Shown piece after piece: positions 54,693 through 63,433 of a DNA stretch of 64,000 nt (positions are counted from its first letter, which is position 1; the number at the start of each line of letters is the position of its first letter). Under the pieces are notes generated by a model. That model searched no databases. It was not told where the DNA came from and saw only the letters and a list, made by a program, of their open reading frames with translations. Origin of the DNA: Aquabacter sp. L1I39. Lineage in GTDB: Bacteria; Pseudomonadota; Alphaproteobacteria; Rhizobiales; Xanthobacteraceae. The position numbers were made by a program, and so were the translations under genes. The stretch is taken from contig NZ_CP072392.1 in NCBI RefSeq assembly GCF_017742835.1, positions 325,559 through 389,558 of the forward strand, written 5' to 3'.

Positions 54693-55559
54693 ATGATTTA
54701 TCTGCAAATTCTCGTAAACGGCCTGGTGCTGGGTGGGCTCTATGCCTGCATCGCGGTCGGATTTTCCCTGGTGTGGGGCGTGCTCAACGTCATCAACATC
54801 CTGCACGGCACCTTCGTGGTGCTGGGTTCCTATGTGGCCTATTTCTGCTACGTGCGCCTCGGCATCCACCCCTACTTTTCCGTGGCGATCGCCGGAGCCG
54901 TCCTGTTCGCGCTCGGCTATGCCCTTCAGGCCGGCCTCATCAACCGCGTGATTGGCGCCCCGGTGCTCACCACCCTGGTGCTCACCTTCGGCCTCGACCT
55001 GATCCTCAACAATGCGACGCTGGTCGCCTTCTCGGCCGACTACAAGACCATCCAGCTCGCCCATCCCCTGGGCAGCAAGGTCATCGGGGGCATCGTGCTG
55101 CCGCTGGACCGGGTGGTGGCCATGCTGCTCGCCCTGGCGCTGACGGTGATGCTCTATTTCGTCCTTGCCCGCTCCCGCATCGGCCGCGCCATCGTGGCGG
55201 TGCGCATGGATGCGGAGGCGGCGGCGCTCATGGGGGTTAATGTCAAGCGGGTCTATGCCATCACCTTCGGCATCGGCGCGCTGATGGCGGGGGCGGCGGG
55301 CAGCCTGCTGGCCCTCATCTTCCCCATCTCGCCGCTCGCCTCCACCGAATATCTGAGCCTTGCCTTCGTGGTGTGTGTGCTCGGCGGCCTCGGCTCCATC
55401 CTTGGCGCCATGGTGGGCGGCCTGGCGCTCGGCATCATCCAGAGCTTCGGCGCCCTCTTCATCGGCCCGCAGCACGGGCTCACCGTCTCCTTCGTGCTGC
55501 TGATCCTCCTGCTCATCTTCAAGCCCACGGGCCTGATGGGGAAACGGGGCTACGAATGA
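54693..55559 (+). CDS. livH: LIV-type ABC permease (LivH family, second system)
   Basis: A 288-residue permease with eight predicted membrane segments. GLVLGGLYACIAVGFSLVWGVLNVINILHGTFVVLGSYVAYF and the C-terminal VVCVLGGLGSILGAMVGGLALGIIQSFG are typical LivH segments. ATG 54693 is chosen; a TTG at 54687 is also in frame. Overlaps LivM by 4 bases. Confidence 0.92.
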   Translation: MIYLQILVNGLVLGGLYACIAVGFSLVWGVLNVINILHGTFVVLGSYVAYFCYVRLGIHPYFSVAIAGAVLFALGYALQAGLINRVIGAPVLTTLVLTFGLDLILNNATLVAFSADYKTIQLAHPLGSKVIGGIVLPLDRVVAMLLALALTVMLYFVLARSRIGRAIVAVRMDAEAAALMGVNVKRVYAITFGIGALMAGAAGSLLALIFPISPLASTEYLSLAFVVCVLGGLGSILGAMVGGLALGIIQSFGALFIGPQHGLTVSFVLLILLLIFKPTGLMGKRGYE

Positions 55560-56503
55560 TCCGCACCCTTCCCGTCCTCGTCTTCATCGCCCTCGTCGCG
55601 GCCTTGCCCGTCCTCGGCGACAATTATCTGCTGCGGCTCGGCACCATGTTCGCCATGTATGCGGTGCTGGCCTATTCCTGGAACGTGATCGGCGGCTTTG
55701 CCGGCTATCCCTCCTTTGCCACCGCCGCCTTCTTCGGCCTTGGCGCCTATGCCGGCGCGCTCCTGCAGGGGGCGGGCGTGCCCATGCCGTTTGCCTGGGC
55801 CTCGGCGGGGATCGTGGCGGCGGTGTTCGCGCTGCTGCTGGGCTTTGCCATCCTGCATTTGAAGGGTCACTATTTCGCCATTGCCAGCCTGGTCATCGCC
55901 CAGGTGCTGATGGAGATCGCCACCTCCTGGTCCAGCTTCACGGGCGGCGGCATGGGGCTGAACTTGCCCGTGCTGCGCATTCCGGTGGACGCGCAGGCGC
56001 GGCTCTTCTTCTGGTCCATGCTGGCGCTGGCGGTCCTGGCCTTCCTGATGAATCTCGCGGTTGCCCGCACCCGCTTCGGCTTCGCCCTTACCTGCATCCG
56101 CCAGAATGAGGACGCCTCCGCCATGGTGGGCATCAATCCCACCCTCTACAAGGTGGCAGCCTTCGTGTGCTCGGCGGTGTTCGTGGGCGCGGCGGGGGCC
56201 ATGTATGCCTCCTGGGTCTTCTATATCGAGCCGGGCGATGTGTTCCGCGTGCTGGTCTCGGTGAAGCCCATCGTCATGGTGATGCTGGGCGGCGCCGGCA
56301 CGGTGCTGGGGCCGGGCATCGGCGCGGTGCTGTTCCTGGTGCTGGAGGAGGCGGTCTGGCGCTCCTTCCTCTCCGTGCACGCGCTCGTGCTGGGCGTCAT
56401 CATCGTCGCCCTCATCTTCTTCCTGCCGCGCGGCGTGCTCGGCCTTATCCGACGCCGCCGCGCCCGCAAGGTGCCCATCTTCGCCCCCGGGAGGAGCGCA
56501 TGA
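55556..56503 (+). CDS. livM: LIV-type ABC permease (LivM family, second system)
   Basis: A 315-residue permease partner with the LivM pattern AYSWNVIGGFAGYPSFATAAFFGLGAYAGALL, LKGHYFAIASLVIAQVLMEIATSWSSFTGGGMGLNLPV and a coupling loop TCIRQNEDASAMVGINPT. The last 20 residues are a basic cytoplasmic tail (RRRRARKVP). Overlaps the neighbours on both sides by 4 bases. Confidence 0.93.
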   Translation: MIRTLPVLVFIALVAALPVLGDNYLLRLGTMFAMYAVLAYSWNVIGGFAGYPSFATAAFFGLGAYAGALLQGAGVPMPFAWASAGIVAAVFALLLGFAILHLKGHYFAIASLVIAQVLMEIATSWSSFTGGGMGLNLPVLRIPVDAQARLFFWSMLALAVLAFLMNLAVARTRFGFALTCIRQNEDASAMVGINPTLYKVAAFVCSAVFVGAAGAMYASWVFYIEPGDVFRVLVSVKPIVMVMLGGAGTVLGPGIGAVLFLVLEEAVWRSFLSVHALVLGVIIVALIFFLPRGVLGLIRRRRARKVPIFAPGRSA

Positions 56504-57249
56504 GCCCGGTTCTGGAGTTGAAAGGCATTTCGCGCCGGTTCGGCGGGCTGAATGCCCTGTCCGATGTGGACCTGGCGGTGGAGCCGGGCGAGGTGGTCGG
56601 CCTCATCGGTCCCAATGGTGCCGGCAAGACGACGCTGGTGAACGTGGTGACCGGCGTCTTCCGCCCCACCTCCGGCACCATCACCTTCGATGGCCGGCGC
56701 ATCGATGGGATGAAACCCTACCAGATCAGCCGGCTCGGCGTTGCCCGCACCTATCAGGTGGTCCAGCCCTTCCCGGAAATGACCGTGCTGGAGAATGTGA
56801 TGGCCCCAGCCGCCTTTGCCGGCGGACGGGACCTGACGGCGGCCCGCAAGCGGGCCGAGGAGGCGCTCGACTTCTGCAATCTTTCGGATGCCGCCGGTGC
56901 CCTCGCCTCCGAACTGACACTGGCCGGCCGCAAGCGCCTGGAACTGGCCAAGAGCCTGGCCATGGACCCCAAGGTTCTACTGCTGGATGAGGTCAATGCC
57001 GGTCTCAACCCGGCGGAGATCGACACTGCGCTGGACCTGATCCGCCGCATCACCGCGGCGGGCGTCACCATCATTCTCATCGAGCATCTGATGAAGGTGG
57101 TCATGAGCCTGTGCACGCGCCTCGTGGTCCTGCATCACGGCGCCAAGATCGCCGAGGGCGCGCCCGAGGCGGTGCGCACCGACCGGCGGGTGATCGAGGC
57201 TTATCTCGGCAGCCGCTATGCCGAGGCACAGGCGGGAGGCGCGGCATGA
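56500..57249 (+). CDS. livG: LIV-type ABC ATPase (LivG family, second system)
   Basis: A 249-residue ATPase with Walker A GPNGAGKTT and Q-loop region ARTYQVVQPFPEMTVLENVM. The signature loop reads LTLAGRKRLELAKSLA, a divergent form of LSGGQ that is nevertheless common in some LivG groups. Walker B LLLDEVNAGLNP has valine in place of the usual proline after DE, and the switch is LIEH. GAGGAG precedes the ATG. Confidence 0.92.
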   Translation: MSPVLELKGISRRFGGLNALSDVDLAVEPGEVVGLIGPNGAGKTTLVNVVTGVFRPTSGTITFDGRRIDGMKPYQISRLGVARTYQVVQPFPEMTVLENVMAPAAFAGGRDLTAARKRAEEALDFCNLSDAAGALASELTLAGRKRLELAKSLAMDPKVLLLDEVNAGLNPAEIDTALDLIRRITAAGVTIILIEHLMKVVMSLCTRLVVLHHGAKIAEGAPEAVRTDRRVIEAYLGSRYAEAQAGGAA

Positions 57250-57965
57250 GCGAGACCTTGCTGTCCATCACCGGCCTCGAAAGCGGCTATGGCGACATCC
57301 AGGTGCTCTGGGGCGTGGACCTGGAGGTTCAGGCCGGCGAGATCGTCTGCCTCGTGGGCTCCAACGGCGTCGGCAAGACGACGCTTCTGAAGACCATTTC
57401 CGGCCTGCTGCGGCCCAAGGCCGGCTCCATCCGCATGGGGGAGCAGGAACTGGCAGGCGCCACGCCCGAGGCGGTGCTGCGCGCGGGCATCGCCCATGTG
57501 CCGGAAGGGCGACGGCTGTTCCGCACCATGTCGGTGCGCGACAACCTGCTCATGGGCGCCTATCTGCGTTCCCCCTCCGACCGGGCCGTCGCCGAGGATC
57601 TCGACAAGGTGATGCGCATGTTCCCGCGCCTCGCCGAGCGGGCGAACCAGGATGCCGCCACCCTTTCGGGCGGCGAGCAGCAGATGTGCGCCATCGGCCG
57701 CGGCATCATGGGGCGCCCCAAGCTCCTGATGATCGACGAGCTCTCCCTCGGCCTTGCCCCCAAGGCGGTCGAGCAGCTTTCCGAAAGCCTCAAGGAGATC
57801 AACCGCTTCGGCATCTCCATCCTGCTGGTGGAGCAGGATGTGATGACGGCGCTGGAGCTCTCCCACCGGGGCTATGTGATGGATCGCGGACGCGTCTCCA
57901 TGAGCGGCACCTCCGCCGTCCTGGCCGCCGCGCCTGAGGTCCGCGAGGCCTATATGGGCATGTGA
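57246..57965 (+). CDS. livF: LIV-type ABC ATPase (LivF family, second system)
   Basis: A 239-residue ATPase with Walker A GSNGVGKTT, the LivF stretch GIAHVPEGRRLFRTMSVRDNLLMGAY, signature LSGGEQQMCAIGRGIM, Walker B LMIDELSLGLAP and switch LVEQD. Overlaps LivG by 4 bases and is followed by a hairpin at 57997-58012 before the aldehyde dehydrogenase gene. Confidence 0.93.
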   Translation: MSETLLSITGLESGYGDIQVLWGVDLEVQAGEIVCLVGSNGVGKTTLLKTISGLLRPKAGSIRMGEQELAGATPEAVLRAGIAHVPEGRRLFRTMSVRDNLLMGAYLRSPSDRAVAEDLDKVMRMFPRLAERANQDAATLSGGEQQMCAIGRGIMGRPKLLMIDELSLGLAPKAVEQLSESLKEINRFGISILLVEQDVMTALELSHRGYVMDRGRVSMSGTSAVLAAAPEVREAYMGM

Positions 57966-57996
57966 CGCCCGGCCTTTCCCCGTTCCGTTTCGCGAC

Positions 57997-58012
57997 CGGC
58001 CCCTTCGGGCCG
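57997..58012 (+). other. Stem-loop between transporter and dehydrogenase genes
   Basis: CGGCCC/GGGCCG with a CTTC loop in the 78-base gap after LivF. There is no T-run; it is probably an intercistronic element rather than a terminator. Confidence 0.45.
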
Positions 58013-58043
58013 AACGACCCCGCACGCACGAAGGACATCTGCC

Positions 58044-59528
58044 ATGACCGCGCCTCACCCGAGCCGCACCGCCCCGACCACCGAGGCCATCCTCAGCCCC
58101 TATGACCGCCGTGTGGTCGGCCACATGCCGGTGGCCGGGGAGGCGGAGGTGGAAGCCGCGCTCGCCCGCGCCACAGCCGCCTTCCCGCTCATGAAGCGCC
58201 TGCCGCGCTTCGTGCGGGCGGACATTCTCGACCGCGCCGCGGAGATCATCGACCGCCGCCGGGAGGAGATCGTCCGCCTCATTGCCGGAGAGGCGGGCAA
58301 GCCCCTTTATGATGCGCGCGGCGAGGTCTCCCGCTCGCTCTTCAACCTGCGCAATGCCGCCCGCGAAGCGCGCGCCTTTGCTGGCCATGAAGTGCCGCTC
58401 GACGTGGACAACGCCGTGTTCGAGTACCAGACCGCCTCGGCGGACGGGTCCGCGCTCAGCCTCTCCGATGCGGACCTCGAAACCTTGTCGAAGCTGGGCC
58501 GCCGGGTCGGCCTCGCCCGGCGCTATCCCATCGGGCCGGTCCTGGCCATCACGCCCTTCAACTTCCCGCTCAACCTGGTGTTGCACAAGGTGGCCCCCGC
58601 CATCGCCGTGGGCAATACGGTGGTGCTGAAGCCGGCGCCCCAGACCCCGCTCACCTCTCTTCTTCTGGCCGAAGTCTTCGCCGAGGCGGGGCTGCCGGCC
58701 GGGGCGCTCACCGTGGTCCATTGCTCCGTACCGCTGGCCGAGCGGATGGTGCGCGACGACCGGGTGGCCATGGTCACCTTCACCGGATCGGCCAAGGTGG
58801 GCTGGCACATCAAGGAGCAGGCGGGGAAGAAAAAGGTGTCGCTGGAACTGGGCGGCAACGGCGCCGTGGTGGTGGCTCCCGATGCCGACATTCCCTTCGC
58901 CGCCGCCCGCTGCGTGCGGGGCGGCGTGGTGTTCGGCGGTCAATATTGCATCGGAGTGCAGCGCATCCTGGTGCACGATCAGGTCTATGACCGGTTCGAG
59001 GCCGAACTGGTGCGCCGCGTCGCCGCCTGCAAGGTGGGCGATCCGCTCCAGGAAGGCGTCGATGTGGGCCCGGTGATCGACGAGGGCTCGGCGCGGCGCA
59101 TCGAAAGCTGGATCAATGAGGCGGTGGCTGCCGGCGCGCGGGTGCTGGTGGGCGGCAAACGCCACGGCGCCATCATCGAGCCGACCGTTCTTACCGACAC
59201 CACCCCCGACATGAAGGTGGAGTGCGAGGAGATTTTCGGCCCCGTCGTCACCCTCTCCCGCGTCAGCGACATGGACGAGGCGGTGCGCCGCGCCGCCGAT
59301 TCCAAATATGGCCTCCAAGGCGGCTATTTCACCAACGATCTCGCCCGCGCATTCCGGGCGCTGGAAGACTGGGACGTGGGCGGGCTCATGATCAATGACG
59401 TCCCCATCTATCGCATCGATTCCATGCCCTTCGGCGGCTGGAAGGAAAGCGGCCTCGGCCGCGAGGGCACCCGCTATGCCATGGAAAGCATGACGGATAT
59501 CAAGTTCCTCGTGGTCAATTACGGATGA
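58044..59528 (+). CDS. NAD(P)-dependent aldehyde dehydrogenase
   Basis: A 494-residue aldehyde dehydrogenase that oxidises an aldehyde to the acid. The cofactor region PIGPVLAITPFNFPLNLVLHKVAPAIAVGNTVVLKPAPQTP, the glutamate in VSLELGGN, the nucleophile in GGQYCIGVQRI and the final GGWKESGLGREGTRYAMESMTD are all present. The GQYC form of the catalytic loop and the IYRIDSMPFGG segment resemble enzymes acting on lactaldehyde, phosphonoacetaldehyde and sulfoacetaldehyde. Its stop overlaps the next gene's start by 4 bases, so it works with the aspartate-dehydrogenase-like protein. The substrate is unknown. Confidence 0.88.
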   Translation: MTAPHPSRTAPTTEAILSPYDRRVVGHMPVAGEAEVEAALARATAAFPLMKRLPRFVRADILDRAAEIIDRRREEIVRLIAGEAGKPLYDARGEVSRSLFNLRNAAREARAFAGHEVPLDVDNAVFEYQTASADGSALSLSDADLETLSKLGRRVGLARRYPIGPVLAITPFNFPLNLVLHKVAPAIAVGNTVVLKPAPQTPLTSLLLAEVFAEAGLPAGALTVVHCSVPLAERMVRDDRVAMVTFTGSAKVGWHIKEQAGKKKVSLELGGNGAVVVAPDADIPFAAARCVRGGVVFGGQYCIGVQRILVHDQVYDRFEAELVRRVAACKVGDPLQEGVDVGPVIDEGSARRIESWINEAVAAGARVLVGGKRHGAIIEPTVLTDTTPDMKVECEEIFGPVVTLSRVSDMDEAVRRAADSKYGLQGGYFTNDLARAFRALEDWDVGGLMINDVPIYRIDSMPFGGWKESGLGREGTRYAMESMTDIKFLVVNYG

Positions 59529-60319
59529 GGCCCGCCATGGGGGCAGATGTGCGCAAGGTGGCGGTGGCCGGGCTCGGCGCCGTGGGCCTGAAGGTGGCCG
59601 CAGCGCTGGCGCGGGGCATGGACGGCCTCGCACTGGTGGCCGTCTCGGCCGCCGATCCGGTGCGCGCGCGGGCCCGGATGGCGGGCTTTGCCCGTATGCC
59701 GTCGGTTGAGCCGCTGGAGCGGTTGCCGGAGATGGCCGACATCGTCGTCGAATGCCTGCCGCCCAGCCTGTTCCGGGCGCTGGCCGAGCCGACGCTTGCC
59801 GCTGGCCGCACGCTGGTGGCGGCGAGCGCCGGAGCCCTCATCGCCAATGCGGACCTTCTCGACCGCGCCAAAGCGGGGCAGGGGCGGATCCTCCTGCCCT
59901 CCGGCGCGCTCGCGGGCCTCGACGGGCTTCATGCGGCGGTGGAGGCGGGCCTGGAGGCCGTCACGCTTGTGACCCGAAAGCCTCCCACCTCGCTGGGCGG
60001 GGACGCGCCCCTTGAGGCGCACTGCCTTTTTGCCGGAACCGCGCGGGAGGCCATCGCCCGCTTCCCGGTCAATGTGAATGTGGCGGCCACCGTCGCGCTG
60101 GCGGGCCTCGGCCCGGATCTTACCCGTGTGGAGGTGTGGTCCGACCCTGCCTTGGAGCGGAACGAGCATCATCTTTCGGTCACCAGCCGTGCGGGAAGCT
60201 TCACCCTCGTCGCCCGCAACTGGCCCGATCCAGACAATCCCAAGTCTTCAGCCATTACCGGCTTTTCCCTCATCGCAGCACTGCGCCGCCTCACCTTGCC
60301 GGTGACCATCGGCACCTGA
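59525..60319 (+). CDS. L-aspartate dehydrogenase-like protein (NadX/DUF108 family)
   Basis: A 264-residue NAD(P)-dependent amino-acid dehydrogenase. The Rossmann loop GLGAVGLKVA lies near 16-25, followed by SAGALIAN, LPSGALAGLDGL, FPVNVNVAATVALAG, NEHHLSV and NPKSSAITGFSLIAALRRL, which are the conserved blocks of aspartate dehydrogenase. The enzyme converts aspartate to iminoaspartate (then oxaloacetate), or the reverse. Here it is fused by overlap to an aldehyde dehydrogenase and followed by a Rid protein, which fits a reactive imine product. It is not beside nadA or nadC, so catabolism rather than NAD synthesis is likely. Confidence 0.87.
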   Translation: MRPAMGADVRKVAVAGLGAVGLKVAAALARGMDGLALVAVSAADPVRARARMAGFARMPSVEPLERLPEMADIVVECLPPSLFRALAEPTLAAGRTLVAASAGALIANADLLDRAKAGQGRILLPSGALAGLDGLHAAVEAGLEAVTLVTRKPPTSLGGDAPLEAHCLFAGTAREAIARFPVNVNVAATVALAGLGPDLTRVEVWSDPALERNEHHLSVTSRAGSFTLVARNWPDPDNPKSSAITGFSLIAALRRLTLPVTIGT

Positions 60320-60344
60320 GCGGCCCATATTCAAAGGAGACATC

Positions 60345-61094
60345 ATGAGCACCAAGGACTTTGCCCCCGGCGGCTATCGCTATGTGCCTGGCGTGTTCCA
60401 GTATTCGGCGGGTGTTGCGGCGCTGCCCGGCCATGTGATCGAGCGCGTGCGTTTCGCCAATCCGGTGCCGCTGAAGGAAGGCTTTGCCCGCATCGCGCAG
60501 ATCATCGGCGCGGCGGGGCGTCCGCTCACCTCTTTCTGCGCGTGCGAACTGCGCTCGCCCGCCCCCTTCACCGAGGAGGGCTTCAAGGCGTTCAACGCCA
60601 TCTATGCGGGGACCTTGCAGGAATGGGGCCTGTTTGAAACGGGCGACAATCCGGTAGCGCGCTCCAATGTGTGTCCGGAGATCAACCCGCCCGCCGAGCC
60701 GAGCTTCCACGCCTTCTCCTATGTGCGGGCGGAAGAAGGGGCGCCGTCCTTCGTGGTGGCGGGCTCGGGCGAGGCGCCGGAGGGGCGTGACAGCTATGGC
60801 GGCCACGCCATCGCGCCGGGCGATCGTTCGCCCGAAGGCCTGCGCCAGAAGGCGCGCTGGGTGCTGGGCGAGATGGAGCGGCGCATGGGCGCGCTGGGCT
60901 TTGCCTGGGCGGACACCACGGCGGTGCAGCTTTACACCGTCTATGACATCCATCCCTTCCTCGGGGAGGAGATCGTCACGCGCGGCGCGGCACGCCACGG
61001 CCTGACCTGGCATTTCAACCGGCCGCCGCTGGTCAGCCTCGACTATGAGATGGACTGCCGGGGCGTGGCCCTGGAGCGCGTGGTGGCTGGCTGA
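60345..61094 (+). CDS. Conserved protein of unknown function, possible Rid/YjgF-like fold
   Basis: A 249-residue protein I do not recognise. It has no signal peptide or membrane segment. The N-terminal half contains an SAGVAALPGHVIERVRF strand-helix and a cysteine-containing SFCACELRSPAPFTEEGF. The C-terminal DTTAVQLYTVYDIHPFLGEEI loosely recalls the Rid strand-helix motif, so two Rid-like modules are possible. It sits 25 bases after the aspartate-dehydrogenase-like gene and before a true Rid gene, and its ribosome site (AAAGGAGA) is strong, so it very probably acts on an intermediate of the same pathway. Confidence 0.6.
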   Translation: MSTKDFAPGGYRYVPGVFQYSAGVAALPGHVIERVRFANPVPLKEGFARIAQIIGAAGRPLTSFCACELRSPAPFTEEGFKAFNAIYAGTLQEWGLFETGDNPVARSNVCPEINPPAEPSFHAFSYVRAEEGAPSFVVAGSGEAPEGRDSYGGHAIAPGDRSPEGLRQKARWVLGEMERRMGALGFAWADTTAVQLYTVYDIHPFLGEEIVTRGAARHGLTWHFNRPPLVSLDYEMDCRGVALERVVAG

Positions 61095-61286
61095 GGTCGG
61101 TGAGGTCCGAGCGGCGGCAGGCGGTGCGGCCGGGGCTGGCGAAGGCGCTGGGGCGATGCTAGAGGCGAGCCAGTGCGGCCTTTCTCTCCGTCCTCCCCCG
61201 TCCCGGTGGCACGGAAGCGCGGAGCGGCCGCCAGTCTTCAGCGCACCGGCCTCCGCCGGGGGCGTTCATCAAGGAAGGACGAGACG

Positions 61287-61631
61287 ATGAGCATCGAGCG
61301 GCTCGACAAGGGTCCCCGCATGAGCCAGGCCGTGATCCACGGCGACACGGTCTATCTGGCGGGCCAGGTGGGCGAGGGGCCGGATGTGGCCAGCCAGACC
61401 AAGGCGATCCTGGAGTCCGTGGACAGCCTGCTCGCCCGCGCCGGAACGGACAAGTCCCGCCTCCTATCGGCCACCATCTGGCTTGCCGACATGAACGACT
61501 TTGCCGCCATGAACGCCGTGTGGGACAGCTGGGTCGATCCCAACAATACGCCTGCCCGTGCCACCGGCGAATCCCGCCTGGCGGCGCCCAAGTATCTGGT
61601 TGAGATCATCATCGTCGCCGCGCGTGGCTGA
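61287..61631 (+). CDS. RidA-like enamine/imine deaminase
   Basis: A 114-residue Rid protein with VYLAGQVG, SQTKAILESVDSLLARAGTDKSRLLSATIWLADMNDFAAMNAVWDSWV and a C-terminal YLVEIIIVAARG. The arginine required for imine hydrolysis in RidA is present in the ESRLAAPK motif, unlike the Rid protein encoded at 9572. AAGGAAGG precedes ATG 61287. It closes the LIV/ALDH/aspartate-dehydrogenase-like run and would hydrolyse a reactive imine or enamine formed there. Confidence 0.87.
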   Translation: MSIERLDKGPRMSQAVIHGDTVYLAGQVGEGPDVASQTKAILESVDSLLARAGTDKSRLLSATIWLADMNDFAAMNAVWDSWVDPNNTPARATGESRLAAPKYLVEIIIVAARG

Positions 61632-61676
61632 TCGATAACGGCCCCGCCATCCGGTTCGGGACAGCGGGGCCGGCCA

Positions 61677-62825
61677 TCAGGCGCGCGAGAGGGCCGCTTC
61701 GGCCGGCCGCCGGATTCGCTCCGGCGTGGCGAGGGTGGCCTCCTTTCGCTGTTCGATGACCTCCGCGCGCAGGCGCGGCAGCGCCTCGGGATAGCGCTCC
61801 TGCAGGAAGGCGATCAGCTTCTCGCGCACCTCGCAGCGCAGATCGAAGGCGGCGCCCGCATTGGAGGCGCTCACCAGGATGCGCACTTCCATCACGCTCT
61901 CGCGGAAATCGGTCACTGCCACATTGACCACCTTGCGGTCCCACAGCAGGGAGGCGGAGGCGATCTCCTCCACTTTCTGTCGCACGGCCGCCACCGGCAC
62001 CCGGTAGTCCAGGTAGATCATCACGGTGCCGATCAGTGCGGAGCCTTCCCGCGTCCAGTTCTGGAAGGGCTTTTCCATGAAATAACTCAGTGGCAGGATG
62101 AGGCGCCGCCAGTCCCAGAGCTTCACCACCACATAGGTGGAGGTGATGTCTTCCACCTTGCCCCATTCCCCCTCCACCAGCAGCGCGTCGTCAATGCGGA
62201 TGGGCTGGGTGACCGCCAGCTGGATGCCCGCGAACAGGTTCTTCAGCACCGGCTGGAGCGCGAGACCCAGCACAATGCCGGCGACGCCGGCGGAAGCCAG
62301 CAGAGAGACGCCATATTGCCGGACGTCCTCGAACGACATCAGGGCCGCCGACAGCGCGACGGTGAAGATGATGGTGCCGGCCGCCCGGCGCAGGATGCGC
62401 GTCTGGGTGACGTGCTTTCGCGCCAGGAGATTGTCATCTGCATCCAGCTTGAAGCGGCGGAGATAGACCGTCACCCAGATATGGAGGGCGGTATTGGCCA
62501 GCCACGCCACAAGCGCGATGAAGCACAGGAGCAGCGCCTGCTGCACCAATGCGGTCTCGCGAAGGGTCAGGGGTGCAATGTTGGCGGCAAAGCCCAGCGC
62601 CACCGTGATGGCGGCGAGCCGCGTCGGGCCTTCCGTGCGCGAGACCAGTGACCGCCAGAACAGGTCCATGCCGGCCACCACACGGGTCAGGATGCGATAG
62701 GCGACGCGGTGGAGGAAGTGGGCCACCAGGACGGCCAGCAGGAACACCACCAGGCTGACGACCCAGCTGGGTAGCCAGGCCAGCGACCCATCCAGTGTAT
62801 CGACCACGTATTCAATGTTCTCCAT
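61677..62825 (-). CDS. MscS-family mechanosensitive channel
   Basis: A 382-residue membrane protein with four or five N-terminal hydrophobic segments (about 18-40, 68-90, 98-120 and 145-165) and the pore-lining TM3 LLASAGVAGIVLGLALQPVLKNLFAGIQLAVTQPIRIDDALLVEGEWGKVEDI. The MscS beta domain follows (TYVVVKLWDWRRLILPLSYF), then an alpha/beta C-terminal domain. The longer, bacterially common YbdG/MscM-like layout is likely. ATG 62825 has GGGAGGAG nearby. It relieves turgor on osmotic down-shock. No operon partner. Confidence 0.9.
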   Translation of the reverse strand: MENIEYVVDTLDGSLAWLPSWVVSLVVFLLAVLVAHFLHRVAYRILTRVVAGMDLFWRSLVSRTEGPTRLAAITVALGFAANIAPLTLRETALVQQALLLCFIALVAWLANTALHIWVTVYLRRFKLDADDNLLARKHVTQTRILRRAAGTIIFTVALSAALMSFEDVRQYGVSLLASAGVAGIVLGLALQPVLKNLFAGIQLAVTQPIRIDDALLVEGEWGKVEDITSTYVVVKLWDWRRLILPLSYFMEKPFQNWTREGSALIGTVMIYLDYRVPVAAVRQKVEEIASASLLWDRKVVNVAVTDFRESVMEVRILVSASNAGAAFDLRCEVREKLIAFLQERYPEALPRLRAEVIEQRKEATLATPERIRRPAEAALSRA

Positions 62826-62971
62826 CTCTCCTCCCGGCACGATCCAGAAAGTCAACAGCAGGGGGAGGGAAGGGTTCCCTGCTTTGGCTGCCCGCAGGGC
62901 TCCGTGCTGCTCCCGGCTGCGCCACGCTTCGGCGGCCGTGCTATAGGCGCAAAGGGCATGAGGAGGTCGGC

Positions 62972-63427
62972 ATGGGGAAGGACGCGGGCGTGATGATCCG
63001 GGACCTGGAGGCGGCGGACGAAGCTGCGTGGCGGCATCTGTGGGCCGGCTATGTCGCCTTCTACGAGGCGAGCGTGCCGGAAGCGGTGACGGCCCACACC
63101 TGGTCCCGCATCCTTGATCCCGCCGCCCCGCTTCTCGGGCGCATTGCCCTCGTGGCGGGCCGGCCGGCGGGCTTCAGCCTGAGCGTGCTGCATGAGGGCA
63201 CATGGGCGCGCGATCAGGTGTGCTACCTGGAGGATCTGTTCGTCGATCCGGACGTTCGCGGGAGAGGCGTCGGGCGGGACTTGATCCAGGACCTGGTGGA
63301 TCTTGGCCACGCGCGGGGCTGGGCGACGCTCTACTGGCACACGCGCACCGACAATCCCGCCCGTCGGCTCTATGACAGCTTCCTGCCGGCTGACGATTTC
63401 GTGCGATACCGCCTGCACCTCAAGTGA
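62972..63427 (+). CDS. GNAT-family N-acetyltransferase
   Basis: A 151-residue GNAT with the acetyl-CoA binding motif A region YLEDLFVDPDVRGRGVGRDLIQDLVDLGHARGWATLYWHTRTDNPARRLYD, including the R/Q-x-x-G-x-G/A loop. AGGAGG lies before ATG 62972. The substrate is unknown. It converges with the LysR fragment at the window edge (6-base gap). Confidence 0.9.
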   Translation: MGKDAGVMIRDLEAADEAAWRHLWAGYVAFYEASVPEAVTAHTWSRILDPAAPLLGRIALVAGRPAGFSLSVLHEGTWARDQVCYLEDLFVDPDVRGRGVGRDLIQDLVDLGHARGWATLYWHTRTDNPARRLYDSFLPADDFVRYRLHLK

Positions 63428-63433
63428 GCGGGA

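Noticed and set aside
57216..59633. 805-codon minus-strand open frame
   Set aside because: Antisense to LivF and aldehyde dehydrogenase genes; no family features.
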